Shown here: piece after piece, positions 6,903 through 14,144 of the stretch | Numbering within the stretch: position 1 is the first letter of the stretch | Layout: every line of letters starts with the position of its first letter | NCBI GenBank assembly: GCA_035299585.1 | Contig: DATGWF010000071.1 | Location: 1-27,552, forward strand | Length of the DNA stretch: 27,552 nt | Direction: 5' to 3' | From: DATGWF01 sp035299585 | Lineage (GTDB): Bacteria; Actinomycetota; Actinomycetes; Actinomycetales; Microbacteriaceae | Made by a program: the position numbers and the translations under genes | The notes under the pieces: generated by a model | What the model saw: the letters and a program-made list of their open reading frames with translations, nothing else | The model's database searches: none | Told to the model about the DNA's origin: nothing

Positions 6903-8456
6903 ATGACCGAACACGCGACACCTGTTCTTCAGCCACGCACGTACGAAGTGCGCACTTTCGGGTGCCAAATGAACGTGCATGACTCCGAACGGTTGTCCGG
7001 CTCGCTCGAGGCAGCGGGCTATTCTGTCGCGGCTGAGGGCGACGAGCCCGACATCGTGGTCATCAACACCTGTGCCGTGCGGGAGAACGCCGACAACAAG
7101 CTCTACGGCCACCTCGGGTACCTCGCCGGGCGCAAGCGCGAACGGCCGGGCATGCAGATTGCCGTCGGCGGGTGTCTTGCCCAGAAAGACAAGAACGTCA
7201 TTCTCGAGAAGGCGCCCTGGGTCGACGTGGTGTTTGGCACCCACAACATGGGCGCCCTTCCTCGCTTGCTTGAGCGCGCTCGACACAACAACGAAGCTCA
7301 GATAGAAATCCTCGACGCACTCGAAACGTTTCCGTCCACCCTGCCAACCAAGCGCGATGCCGTCTACAGCGGTTGGGTCTCCATTTCGGTCGGCTGCAAC
7401 AACACGTGCACCTTCTGTATCGTGCCGGCGCTTCGAGGCAAAGAAAAGGATCGCCGACCGGGCGACGTCCTCGCCGAGGTGCAATCGCTGGTAGACGACG
7501 GCGTCATTGAAGTAACGTTGCTCGGTCAGAACGTCAACAGCTACGGCGTCGAATTCGGTGACAAGCTCGCTTTCGGCAAGTTGCTTCGAGCTGCCGGCAC
7601 CATTGAGGGGCTCGAGCGCATTCGGTTTACGAGTCCGCATCCAGCCGCCTTCACAGACGATGTCATCGATGCCATGGCCGAGACACCGAACGTTATGCCG
7701 CAACTCCACATGCCACTGCAGTCCGGTTCCGACCGCATCCTCAAGGCGATGCGGCGGTCATACCGTTCGGAGAAGTTCCTCGGCATCTTGGATCGCGTCC
7801 GAGACAAGATTCCGAACGCGGCGATTTCGACCGACATCATTGTGGGCTTCCCGGGCGAAACCGAGGAAGACTTCCAGGAGACGTTGCGGGTTGTCGAGCA
7901 GGCGCGGTTCGCGTCGGCGTTTACGTTCCAATACTCAATTCGTCCTGGCACGCCAGCCGCGACAATGGCCGACCAGGTGCCGAAAGCGGTGGTTCAGGAG
8001 CGCTACGAACGCTTGGTCGAGTTGCAAAACCGAATCTCACTCGAGGAAAACCAACGGCTTGTTGGTCAGACCGTCCACGTGCTCGTCGCCCAGGGCGAGG
8101 GCAAGAAGGATGCCGAAACGCACCGGATGAGCGGGCGTGCCGAAGACTCGCGGCTGGTTCACTTCGAAGTTCCGGCCGGTTCGCCAGAGCCGCGTCCCGG
8201 TGACGTCGTCACGGTCACCATTACGCAAGCGGCTCCGTTTCACCTGCTTGCTGACTCCGACGGGAGTCCGCTCCAGGTGCGTCGCACCCGAGCGGGCGAC
8301 GCCTTTGAGCGTGCCGAGGCGGAATCCTGCGCCGTCCCGACAAGCGAGCCGGGACGCGTGTCCCTCGGACTCCCCGGCATTCGTGCGACCGAGCCCCTGG
8401 TTGCGCCGGGCGTCGGCACCATGCCGATCTACGACCCCACCGACTCGCAGCGCTAA
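6903..8456 (+). CDS. miaB: tRNA-2-methylthio-N6-isopentenyladenosine37 synthase MiaB
   Basis: MiaB adds a methylthio group to i6A37 of tRNAs reading UNN codons, using two [4Fe-4S] clusters and S-adenosylmethionine. The N-terminal UPF0004 domain holds the cluster cysteines C21 (TFGCQMN), C57 (NTCAVR) and C91 (GGCLAQ). The radical SAM CxxxCxxC motif is C165-C169-C172 (SVGCNNTCTFC). A TRAM domain follows at about residues 375-445. A Ser/Pro/Gly-rich tail of about 70 residues makes it longer than the usual 440-490. ATG 6903 gives the normal start; a possible -10, TAAACT at 6888-6893, overlaps the stop of the MMPL gene and ends 9 bases before the start. miaA overlaps its stop by one base, coupling successive steps on the same tRNA base. 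Confidence 0.96.
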   Translation: MTEHATPVLQPRTYEVRTFGCQMNVHDSERLSGSLEAAGYSVAAEGDEPDIVVINTCAVRENADNKLYGHLGYLAGRKRERPGMQIAVGGCLAQKDKNVILEKAPWVDVVFGTHNMGALPRLLERARHNNEAQIEILDALETFPSTLPTKRDAVYSGWVSISVGCNNTCTFCIVPALRGKEKDRRPGDVLAEVQSLVDDGVIEVTLLGQNVNSYGVEFGDKLAFGKLLRAAGTIEGLERIRFTSPHPAAFTDDVIDAMAETPNVMPQLHMPLQSGSDRILKAMRRSYRSEKFLGILDRVRDKIPNAAISTDIIVGFPGETEEDFQETLRVVEQARFASAFTFQYSIRPGTPAATMADQVPKAVVQERYERLVELQNRISLEENQRLVGQTVHVLVAQGEGKKDAETHRMSGRAEDSRLVHFEVPAGSPEPRPGDVVTVTITQAAPFHLLADSDGSPLQVRRTRAGDAFERAEAESCAVPTSEPGRVSLGLPGIRATEPLVAPGVGTMPIYDPTDSQR

Positions 8457-9322
8457 TGGCATCCCTTTGGGCGGTCGTCGGAGCCACCGGCACCGGGAAG
8501 TCCGCCTTTGCGCTCGACCTCGCCGAGCGACTCATTCGCGGCGGCGAGCCGGCCGCAATCGTGAATGCCGACGCCATGCAGCTCTACCGTGGCATGGACA
8601 TCGGGACAGCGAAGCTCTCGCTCGAGGAGCGGCGCGGGATTCCGCACTTTCAGCTCGACGTCCTTGAGGTCACCGATGAGGCATCGGTCGCCGCGTTCCA
8701 GCGCGAGGCACGGCGCGACATCGATGCGCTGCTCGAGTCCGGCACGCACGCAATCCTCGTGGGTGGCTCGGGGTTGTACGTGTCGAGCGTCTTGTTCGGA
8801 TTCCGCTTCCCCGGCACCGATTCGCAGATTCGAGCCGAGCTCGAAGCAGAACTGGAGGCTCTGGGGGCGGGAGCGTTGCACCAGCGCCTCGCCGGAATCG
8901 ATGCGAAAACGGCCGCGGATATCGGCCCACACAATGGCCGCCGGTTGGTGCGCGCGCTCGAGGTCATCGCCATCACGGGTGAGCCGAGTGCCGCGCGGCT
9001 TCCCGAGACGCCCGAGTGGTGGCGACCGACGCACGTGACGCGGCTCGACTGCCCTCGCCTCGAATTGGTCGCCCGGCTCGACGCGCGCGTCGAAGCAATG
9101 TGGCGCGCCGGTCTCGTCGATGAAGTCGAAGACCTTCTCGAGCGCGGACTCGACGAGGGTGTCACCGCGCGAAAGGCCATCGGCTACGCACAAGCCCGCG
9201 CGCAATTACGGGGCGAGCTTTCCGAGCTGGAAGCCATCGCCGAAACCCAGAGGCTCACTCGCACCTACGCTCGGCGCCAGGTGAACTGGTTCTCCAGAAT
9301 TCCGTCGACACCGCCCGCGTAG
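8456..9322 (+). CDS. miaA: tRNA dimethylallyltransferase MiaA
   Basis: MiaA transfers the dimethylallyl group to N6 of adenosine 37, making the i6A substrate of MiaB. The 288-residue protein starts with a P-loop GATGTGKS (9-16), followed by the conserved NADAMQLYRGMDIGTAKL block (37-54) that binds tRNA A37, GGSGLYV (98-104), and the C-terminal RKAIGYAQ and RLTRTYARRQVNWF motifs (around 240-281). The ATG shares one base with the miaB stop codon. Its own stop codon TAG (9320-9322) is the first half of the putative -10 element for dapF. Confidence 0.97.
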   Translation: MASLWAVVGATGTGKSAFALDLAERLIRGGEPAAIVNADAMQLYRGMDIGTAKLSLEERRGIPHFQLDVLEVTDEASVAAFQREARRDIDALLESGTHAILVGGSGLYVSSVLFGFRFPGTDSQIRAELEAELEALGAGALHQRLAGIDAKTAADIGPHNGRRLVRALEVIAITGEPSAARLPETPEWWRPTHVTRLDCPRLELVARLDARVEAMWRAGLVDEVEDLLERGLDEGVTARKAIGYAQARAQLRGELSELEAIAETQRLTRTYARRQVNWFSRIPSTPPA

Positions 9323-9325
9323 GAT
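9320..9325 (+). promoter_or_regulatory. Putative -10 element (TAGGAT) for leaderless dapF
   Basis: TAGGAT ends 6 bases before the ATG of dapF (9332), with GTCGCC between and no Shine-Dalgarno. The first three bases are also the miaA stop codon. Position predicts a leaderless dapF mRNA. Confidence 0.5.
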
Positions 9326-9331
9326 GTCGCC

Positions 9332-10222
9332 ATGGACGCGCTTCGGATTACCAAGGGTCAAGGCACTGGAAACGACTTCGTCCTGTTCGCGGACCCGCAC
9401 GGCGACGTCGACCTGACGCCGGCTCTCGTCCGCACACTGTGCGACCGACGATTCGGTGTCGGCGGCGACGGCGTCATTCGCGCCATCCGGTCTGAGTCGC
9501 TCCCCGAAGGTCGAGACATCCTCCGCGCCGACCCGGATGCGGAGTGGTTCATGGACTATCACAACGCCGACGGGTCGATCTCTGAAATGTGCGGAAACGG
9601 CGTTCGGGTGTTCGCGCGATTCCTCACCGAGCACGGGCTTGTGAACCTGGCCGAGGGTGACTCGCTGGCCATCGCGACGCGCGCTGGGGTCAAGGTCATT
9701 CAACGGTCTCGGAACGGATTCCAGGCGGACCTCGGTCGTTGGAGCCTCGAAGGGGGCGAGGTGTCCGTTGCGGCTACCGGACTTGACACAGCGCGGCCTG
9801 GACTCAGAATTTCGACCGGCAACCCCCACGTTGTTGTCGCGCTCGAGCGTGGCGTCCAGCTCGATGCCCTCGATTTGTCGCACCCCCCGACCCTGTCCCC
9901 AACGCTTCCAGACGGTGCCAACGTCGAATTCGTCGTACCCGCAGAGCCGCTCGTTGTCGACGGTGTCGGTCACATCACCATGCGGGTTCACGAACGCGGC
10001 TCGGGTGAGACTCTCAGCTGCGGAACCGGCGCGGTCGCCGCAGCTCTGGCAACCCGGCACTGGTATGGAACGGGAGCGCCAAACCACTGGCGAGTGAGTG
10101 TCCCGGGCGGTGACTTGGCAGTGCGCATGTACCCGACCGAAGATGGCGAGCACGTCGCGCTGTCCGGCCCGGCCGAGCTGGTGTTCGAGACGACTTACTC
10201 GGTGAATTCCCGAGCGGTGTAG
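9332..10222 (+). CDS. dapF: Diaminopimelate epimerase
   Basis: DapF interconverts LL- and meso-diaminopimelate, the last step before lysine and the source of meso-DAP or lysine for peptidoglycan. The 296-residue protein has the two active-site cysteines C87 (SEMCGNGVR) and C230 (TLSCGTGA), the GTGNDF start motif (11-16) and RFGVGGDG (40-47). Two homologous halves give the expected pseudo-twofold fold. Downstream, its last 28 bases overlap the 3' end of the convergent methyltransferase gene. miaB-miaA-dapF is a frequent actinobacterial string, but the -10 element at 9320-9325 suggests dapF also has its own promoter. Confidence 0.97.
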   Translation: MDALRITKGQGTGNDFVLFADPHGDVDLTPALVRTLCDRRFGVGGDGVIRAIRSESLPEGRDILRADPDAEWFMDYHNADGSISEMCGNGVRVFARFLTEHGLVNLAEGDSLAIATRAGVKVIQRSRNGFQADLGRWSLEGGEVSVAATGLDTARPGLRISTGNPHVVVALERGVQLDALDLSHPPTLSPTLPDGANVEFVVPAEPLVVDGVGHITMRVHERGSGETLSCGTGAVAAALATRHWYGTGAPNHWRVSVPGGDLAVRMYPTEDGEHVALSGPAELVFETTYSVNSRAV

Positions 10223-10821
10223 CGCAAAATTCGGTACCCCTTACCGACCGCAACACGCTCAGTAGAGCCTGGGAACTCGGCATTCAACCAGTCGGCGAAC
10301 GAGTCGGCGCCGAGATTCTTTTGCACAACGAGCCAGGCCTCGGCGCTCTCATCCAGGCGCGGAAGCCAGGTGTGCATGATGTCGTGCAGGACCTCTTTGC
10401 CCACACGGATTGGCGGGTTCGACCAGGCCTGTGCGAAGCGGATGTCGGCGGGAACTTCCTCCGGACGACATGCACGGACGTTCGACAGGCCGAGCCGCTC
10501 AGCGTTTCGGCGCACCAGATCCAGAGCGCGGTCGTTGACATCGACGGCCCACACCGTTGCCTGAGGTGACTCGAGGGCCAGGGTCAGGGCAATCGGCCCC
10601 CAACCGCATCCAATGTCGAGCAAGTTGCCCTGGGCCGGTGGTTGAGGGGCTTCGTCCAGCAGCACGCGGGTGCCGTCGTCGATGCGTTCCGGCGAAAAGA
10701 TGCCGTTCGACGTTTCGATTTCACGGTCCTCACCGGCCAGGCGCACCCGCAACGGGCGTCGTTGCGCGGGGCTCGCCGGGTGTGCGGAGAAGTAGTGATC
10801 GGGAGTGTTCGCTGCTGGCAC
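10195..10821 (-). CDS. RsmC-like class I SAM-dependent methyltransferase
   Basis: A 208-residue protein with the small-methyltransferase (MTS) fold used by 16S/23S rRNA guanine-N2 methyltransferases such as RsmC and RlmG. Motif I is LDIGCGWGPIA (68-78), the acidic ribose-binding loop is VWAVDVNDRALDLVRRNA (90-107) and the catalytic-type NPP is at 135-137 (SNPPIRVGK). It lacks the N-terminal half of enterobacterial RsmC, which is normal for single-domain versions. The GTG at 10821 is chosen because TAGATT on the minus strand lies 7 bases upstream; an ORF extending to 11097 would run through hflX. It faces hflX head to head with a 39-base gap. The exact rRNA target cannot be told from sequence. 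Confidence 0.85.
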   Translation of the reverse strand: MPAANTPDHYFSAHPASPAQRRPLRVRLAGEDREIETSNGIFSPERIDDGTRVLLDEAPQPPAQGNLLDIGCGWGPIALTLALESPQATVWAVDVNDRALDLVRRNAERLGLSNVRACRPEEVPADIRFAQAWSNPPIRVGKEVLHDIMHTWLPRLDESAEAWLVVQKNLGADSFADWLNAEFPGSTERVAVGKGYRILRYTAREFTE

Positions 10822-10828
10822 ACTGTCG

Positions 10829-10834
10829 AATCTA
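10829..10834 (-). promoter_or_regulatory. Putative -10 element (TAGATT) for the leaderless methyltransferase gene
   Basis: On the minus strand TAGATT is followed by 7 bases and then the GTG start at 10821-10819, with no Shine-Dalgarno. It supports the choice of that GTG. The divergent hflX candidate -10 (TAGGCT, 10846-10851) lies only 12 bases away. Confidence 0.45.
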
Positions 10835-10860
10835 CTCGAGCAACCTAGGCTGGAGGGGCG

Positions 10861-12366
10861 ATGACAGATTCTCCGAGTGAACCCGAGCTGCTTTCCGACG
10901 ACGACCTCGACCGTATCTTGGCCTCGGCCACGACCCGGGCGCGGATGTTCGGTGACGCGCAGGCGCTCCAAAGTGACTTTGCCAGTGGGCACGAGCGTGA
11001 CGGTGACCAGTTCGACCGCGAGGAGCGTGCGGCGCTGCGACGTGTCGCTGGTCTCTCCACCGAACTCGACGATGTCACCGAGGTCGAGTATCGCCAACTC
11101 CGCCTTGAGAAGGTTGTGCTCGTCGGCGTCTATCCGCGCGGCAATCTCGAGGATGCCGAAAACTCACTCCACGAACTTGCTGCACTTGCTGAAACCGCCG
11201 GAGCCCAGGTGCTCGATGGCGTCTTGCAGCGTCGACCCCATCCCGACCCGGCCACCTACCTGGGTCGTGGCAAAACCCAGGAGCTCGCCGACATCGTTCG
11301 CGCGGTCGGCGCGGACACCGTTGTCGCTGACACTGAGCTCGCGCCCAGCCAGCGACGTGCGCTCGAGGACGCCGTCAAGGTCAAGGTGATCGACCGCACC
11401 GCGGTGATTCTGGATATCTTCAGCCAGCACGCCAAGAGCCGCGAAGGCAAGGCGCAAGTCGAGCTTGCTCAACTGCAATACCTCCTCCCGCGACTGCGCG
11501 GTTGGGGCGAGTCCATGTCTCGTCAGGCCGGTGGTCAAGTGGGTGCCGGTGGTGCGGGAATGGGCTCGCGCGGTCCTGGCGAGACCAAGATCGAACTCGA
11601 CCGTCGCCGCATCCACACGCGGATGGCGAAGCTCCGTCGGCAAATCGCTGGCTTTGCTCCGGCCCGGGAAGCCAAGCGTGCAAACCGTCGTCGAAACGCG
11701 ATTCCCTCGGTTGCGATCGCGGGCTATACCAACGCCGGCAAGTCCAGTTTGCTCAACCGATTGACCGGCGCGGGAGTGCTCGTCGAGAATGCGCTGTTCG
11801 CAACGCTCGATGCGACCGTTCGTCGGGCCGAAACACCCGATGGGCGTCTCTACACGCTCGTCGATACAGTCGGCTTCGTTCGGAACCTGCCGCATCAGCT
11901 CGTTGAGGCCTTCCGTTCAACCCTCGAAGAGGTCGCCTCGGCAGACGTGATTGTGCACGTCGTCGATGCTGCTCACCCTGATCCGGCCAGCCAAATTGCC
12001 ACCGTTCGGGATGTGCTCGCCGAGGAGGGTGCGCGGGACATCCCCGAACTCGTCGTGTTCAACAAGGCCGATCTCATCGATGCCGAGCGGGAACTCATTC
12101 TCCGCGGGCTCGAGCCACACGCGGTGTTCGTGTCCTCGCGAACGGGAGCCGGTGTCGACGAACTCCAACGTGCCGTCGCCGCCCTCATCCCGGACACCGC
12201 CGTGGCTATCGACGCCACGATTCCATTCGACCGTGGCGACCTGGTTTCGATGCTCCATGCCGAGGATAGGGTCGATTCGGTGGAGTACACCGAGGACGGC
12301 ACTCGTATTCTCGCCCGCGTTTCACCGGAGCGGGCAGCGCAACTGGCGCCGTTTCGCACGGCGTAA
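10861..12366 (+). CDS. hflX: GTPase HflX
   Basis: HflX is a ribosome-binding GTPase that splits stalled or heat-damaged ribosomes. The 501-residue protein has the N-terminal HflX domain (about 85-270, with LEDAENSLHELAALAETAGA, YLGRGKTQEL, the TAVILDIFSQHAKSREGK block and the GPGETKIELDRR linker) and a C-terminal G domain: G1 GYTNAGKS (288-295), G2 near ATLDATVRR, G3 DTVGF, G4 NKAD and a C-terminal domain. An extra 80-residue N-terminal segment is acidic and not conserved. GGAGG at 10852-10856 lies 4 bases before the ATG. TAGGCT at 10846-10851 could be a -10, but transcription from it would start after the ribosome site, so the real promoter may lie further upstream. Confidence 0.96.
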   Translation: MTDSPSEPELLSDDDLDRILASATTRARMFGDAQALQSDFASGHERDGDQFDREERAALRRVAGLSTELDDVTEVEYRQLRLEKVVLVGVYPRGNLEDAENSLHELAALAETAGAQVLDGVLQRRPHPDPATYLGRGKTQELADIVRAVGADTVVADTELAPSQRRALEDAVKVKVIDRTAVILDIFSQHAKSREGKAQVELAQLQYLLPRLRGWGESMSRQAGGQVGAGGAGMGSRGPGETKIELDRRRIHTRMAKLRRQIAGFAPAREAKRANRRRNAIPSVAIAGYTNAGKSSLLNRLTGAGVLVENALFATLDATVRRAETPDGRLYTLVDTVGFVRNLPHQLVEAFRSTLEEVASADVIVHVVDAAHPDPASQIATVRDVLAEEGARDIPELVVFNKADLIDAERELILRGLEPHAVFVSSRTGAGVDELQRAVAALIPDTAVAIDATIPFDRGDLVSMLHAEDRVDSVEYTEDGTRILARVSPERAAQLAPFRTA

Positions 12367-12394
12367 CACTCGCGGTGCGCCTCACGTCGTCGCC

Positions 12395-12400
12395 TAGACT
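12395..12400 (+). promoter_or_regulatory. Putative -10 element (TAGACT) for leaderless metF-type gene
   Basis: TAGACT ends 7 bases before the GTG at 12408, with no Shine-Dalgarno between. It is the main reason to prefer 12408 over the GTG at 12375 as start. Confidence 0.45.
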
Positions 12401-12407
12401 CCAATCC

Positions 12408-13241
12408 GTGGGTCCGGTCTCCTTCGAGCTGTTTCCGCCGCGCTCAGACGCGGCGGCGCTCGCGCTGGGCCGAACCATTGATCGGCTCACGGAGGCCAAG
12501 CCGGCCTTCTTCTCGGTCACCTTCGGTGCCGGCGGCTCCCATCGGGCGCAGTCTCTCACGGTGCTTCGATACATTCTCGAGCACACGTCGGTACCCGCCA
12601 TGGCGCACTTCACGAGCATCGGCTCAACCTGGGAAGAGCTCGACCAGCGCATCGCGGAATTCCTTGACGCCGGGGTGCGTTCCTTCCTCGCGCTTCGTGG
12701 TGACCCGCCGAACGATGCTTCACCGACCGAACTCGGAGATCTGGCTTCCGCAGCCGAGCTCGTTTCCCACCTCCTCCACTCTCCGGCGGTACAGTCGGCC
12801 GGAGACCGGGTGGACGTTGCCGTGGCCGGGTTCCCCAATGGGCATCCGCGCGATGAGGTGCCAGGGCAGCACTTCGACGCGCTGCTTGCCAAGCAGGCCG
12901 CCGGCGCGACCCGAGTCATCACTCAATTGTTCTGGCGGCCGAGCGACTATGCAGCGTATGTCGCTGAGGCGCGTTCACGCGGCGTCACGATGGACATCCT
13001 CCCCGGGGTGATGCCGGTCACGTCGCGAGCGCGACTCGCTCGACTCGAGGAACTCACCGGTGTCGAGGCGCCGCGCGAACTCCATCGCGCACTCTCGGTC
13101 GACGGGCCGGAGCTCGCTGCCGCAGCTGGCATCGAGTTTGCTGCCGGGCTCGTTCGCGAGGTGCTCCGGGATGCGCCGGGCATCCACCTCTACACCTTCA
13201 ATCAGCACGAAACCGTGCTGAATACGCTCGCCTTGGTTTAG
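12408..13241 (+). CDS. metF: 5,10-methylenetetrahydrofolate reductase
   Basis: MetF is a flavoprotein that reduces methylenetetrahydrofolate to 5-methyl-THF for methionine synthesis. From GTG 12408 the protein has 277 residues. It carries the family landmarks: VSFELFPPR (residues 4-12, Glu7 aligning with the catalytic Glu28 of E. coli), FSVTFGAGG (35-43), ALRGDPP with Asp99 aligning with the flavin-contacting Asp120, QLFW and the terminal HLYTFNQHE. The upstream GTG at 12375 would add 11 residues with no family counterpart. Its stop overlaps the stop of convergent lexA by 4 bases. The reaction is inferred from family; some actinobacterial MTHFRs use unusual electron donors. Confidence 0.88.
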   Translation: MGPVSFELFPPRSDAAALALGRTIDRLTEAKPAFFSVTFGAGGSHRAQSLTVLRYILEHTSVPAMAHFTSIGSTWEELDQRIAEFLDAGVRSFLALRGDPPNDASPTELGDLASAAELVSHLLHSPAVQSAGDRVDVAVAGFPNGHPRDEVPGQHFDALLAKQAAGATRVITQLFWRPSDYAAYVAEARSRGVTMDILPGVMPVTSRARLARLEELTGVEAPRELHRALSVDGPELAAAAGIEFAAGLVREVLRDAPGIHLYTFNQHETVLNTLALV

Positions 13242-13906
13242 CGGACGCTCCGAATGACAGCGACGACCTTGCCGAGAATCTCGGCATAGTCACCCAGGAT
13301 GGGTTCGAACGCGCTATTGCGCGGCAACAACCAGGTGTGGCCGTCTCGCTGCTTGAACACCTTCACGGTCGCTTCGCTATCGAGCATGGCAGCGACGATG
13401 TCGCCGTTCTCTGCGGTTTTCTGCTCCCGAACGACAACCCAGTCGCCGTCACAGATTGCGGCGTCGATCATTGAATCGCCAACAACCTTCAGGATGAACA
13501 GATTCCCTTGGCCCACAATCTGGCGGGGGAGAGGGAAGTACTCTTCGACGTGCTGATCCGCGGTGATGGGAATACCGGCTGCAATCTGGCCGACCAGGGG
13601 AACCATCGCCGCATCGCCGACCGGCGTGGGGGAGTCGGACTCCACGCCGGTTGACTCGGGAAGATCGATCAGCACCTCGAGGGCACGAGGACGGTTGGGG
13701 TCACGGCGAATGTATCCCGCGATTTCGAGCTGGTTGAGCTGGTGGGTCACGCTCGAAAGCGAAGACAACCCGACCGCGTCGCCAATCTCACGCATGCTCG
13801 GCGGATATCCGCGCTTGGACACCGAGGCGGCAATGACCTCGAGGATACGGGTCTGTTTCTCGCTCAGCGAAGTGCGGCGCCGCGTGGGTCCTTCCGAGGA
13901 GCTCAT
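13238..13906 (-). CDS. lexA: SOS repressor LexA
   Basis: LexA represses DNA-damage genes and cleaves itself when RecA filaments form. The 222-residue protein has an N-terminal winged helix (about residues 14-80, RKTRILEVIAA-like start and SSVTHQLNQLEIAGYIRRDP), a linker, and the S24 latent protease domain (about 100-220). The self-cleavage bond is Ala110-Gly111 (GQIAAGIP), with catalytic Ser145 (GDSM) and Lys182 (ATVKVF). AAAGGA lies 6 bases before ATG 13906. A minus-strand promoter fits at AAACAA/ACTGTA on the plus strand (TTGTTT at 13990-13985, TACAGT at 13967-13962, spacing 17). It is divergent from the LysM gene and shares an SOS control region with it. Confidence 0.97.
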   Translation of the reverse strand: MSSSEGPTRRRTSLSEKQTRILEVIAASVSKRGYPPSMREIGDAVGLSSLSSVTHQLNQLEIAGYIRRDPNRPRALEVLIDLPESTGVESDSPTPVGDAAMVPLVGQIAAGIPITADQHVEEYFPLPRQIVGQGNLFILKVVGDSMIDAAICDGDWVVVREQKTAENGDIVAAMLDSEATVKVFKQRDGHTWLLPRNSAFEPILGDYAEILGKVVAVIRSVR

Positions 13907-13961
13907 GGCGATCCTTTCCGCACCAATGTCACCGGGTGCTGTTTGACTCTCGACTATCGAA

Positions 13962-13990
13962 ACTGTATCCGCTTTTCAGGCGCGAAACAA
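13962..13990 (-). promoter_or_regulatory. Putative lexA promoter
   Basis: Reading the minus strand, TTGTTT (13990-13985) and TACAGT (13967-13962) are separated by 17 bases. The -10 lies about 55 bases before the lexA start. No canonical LexA box overlaps it; the nearest is at 14061-14076, about 70 bases upstream. Confidence 0.5.
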
Positions 13991-14044
13991 ACACATCTTC
14001 GAGAGTGTTGGTGAGAACGGTTTCACAAACTTCGAACATTGCGC

Positions 14045-14073
14045 TTGCATTTTCGAACAGTCGAAGATATATT
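14045..14073 (+). promoter_or_regulatory. Promoter of the LysM gene
   Basis: TTGCAT (14045-14050) and TATATT (14068-14073) with a 17-base spacer form the closest match to a consensus sigma-70-type promoter in the window. Predicted transcription starts near 14080. The -10 lies inside the LexA box at 14061-14076. Confidence 0.75.
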
Positions 14074-14076
14074 CGA
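14061..14076. promoter_or_regulatory. LexA (SOS) box in the lexA/LysM intergenic region
   Basis: TCGAAGATATATTCGA is a 16-base palindrome with perfect outer halves TCGAA/TTCGA and the correct spacing for LexA (TCGA start-to-start distance 12). It differs from TCGAAC-N4-GTTCGA at one base on each side. It covers the -10 of the LysM gene promoter, so bound LexA would prevent transcription. Confidence 0.75.
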
Positions 14077-14082
14077 AACAGA

Positions 14083-14122
14083 AGTTCGAATTGGCCTTCC
14101 CGGCCGAAGGCCAATTCGAACT
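14083..14122 (+). repeat. Perfect 17-bp inverted repeat forming a 5' leader hairpin
   Basis: Bases 14083-14099 and 14106-14122 are exact reverse complements around the 6-base spacer CCGGCC. The hairpin starts about 3 bases after the predicted transcription start of the LysM gene and ends 9 bases before its GGAGG (14132-14136). There is no T-run, so it is unlikely to be a simple terminator. Both arms carry TTCGAA. It may protect the mRNA 5' end, control translation, or act as a DNA site. Confidence 0.85.
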
Positions 14123-14144
14123 CCTCACACCGGAGGTAGAGACC

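Noticed and set aside
10861..11097. Longer version of the RsmC-like gene extending into hflX
   Set aside because: The extension is antisense to hflX and unlike any methyltransferase; GTG 10821 has a -10 element at leaderless spacing.
14073..14089. Second LexA box at TCGAAACAGAAGTTCGA
   Set aside because: The halves are one base too far apart (17 instead of 16), so it does not fit the LexA dimer spacing; kept only as part of the TTCGAA cluster.
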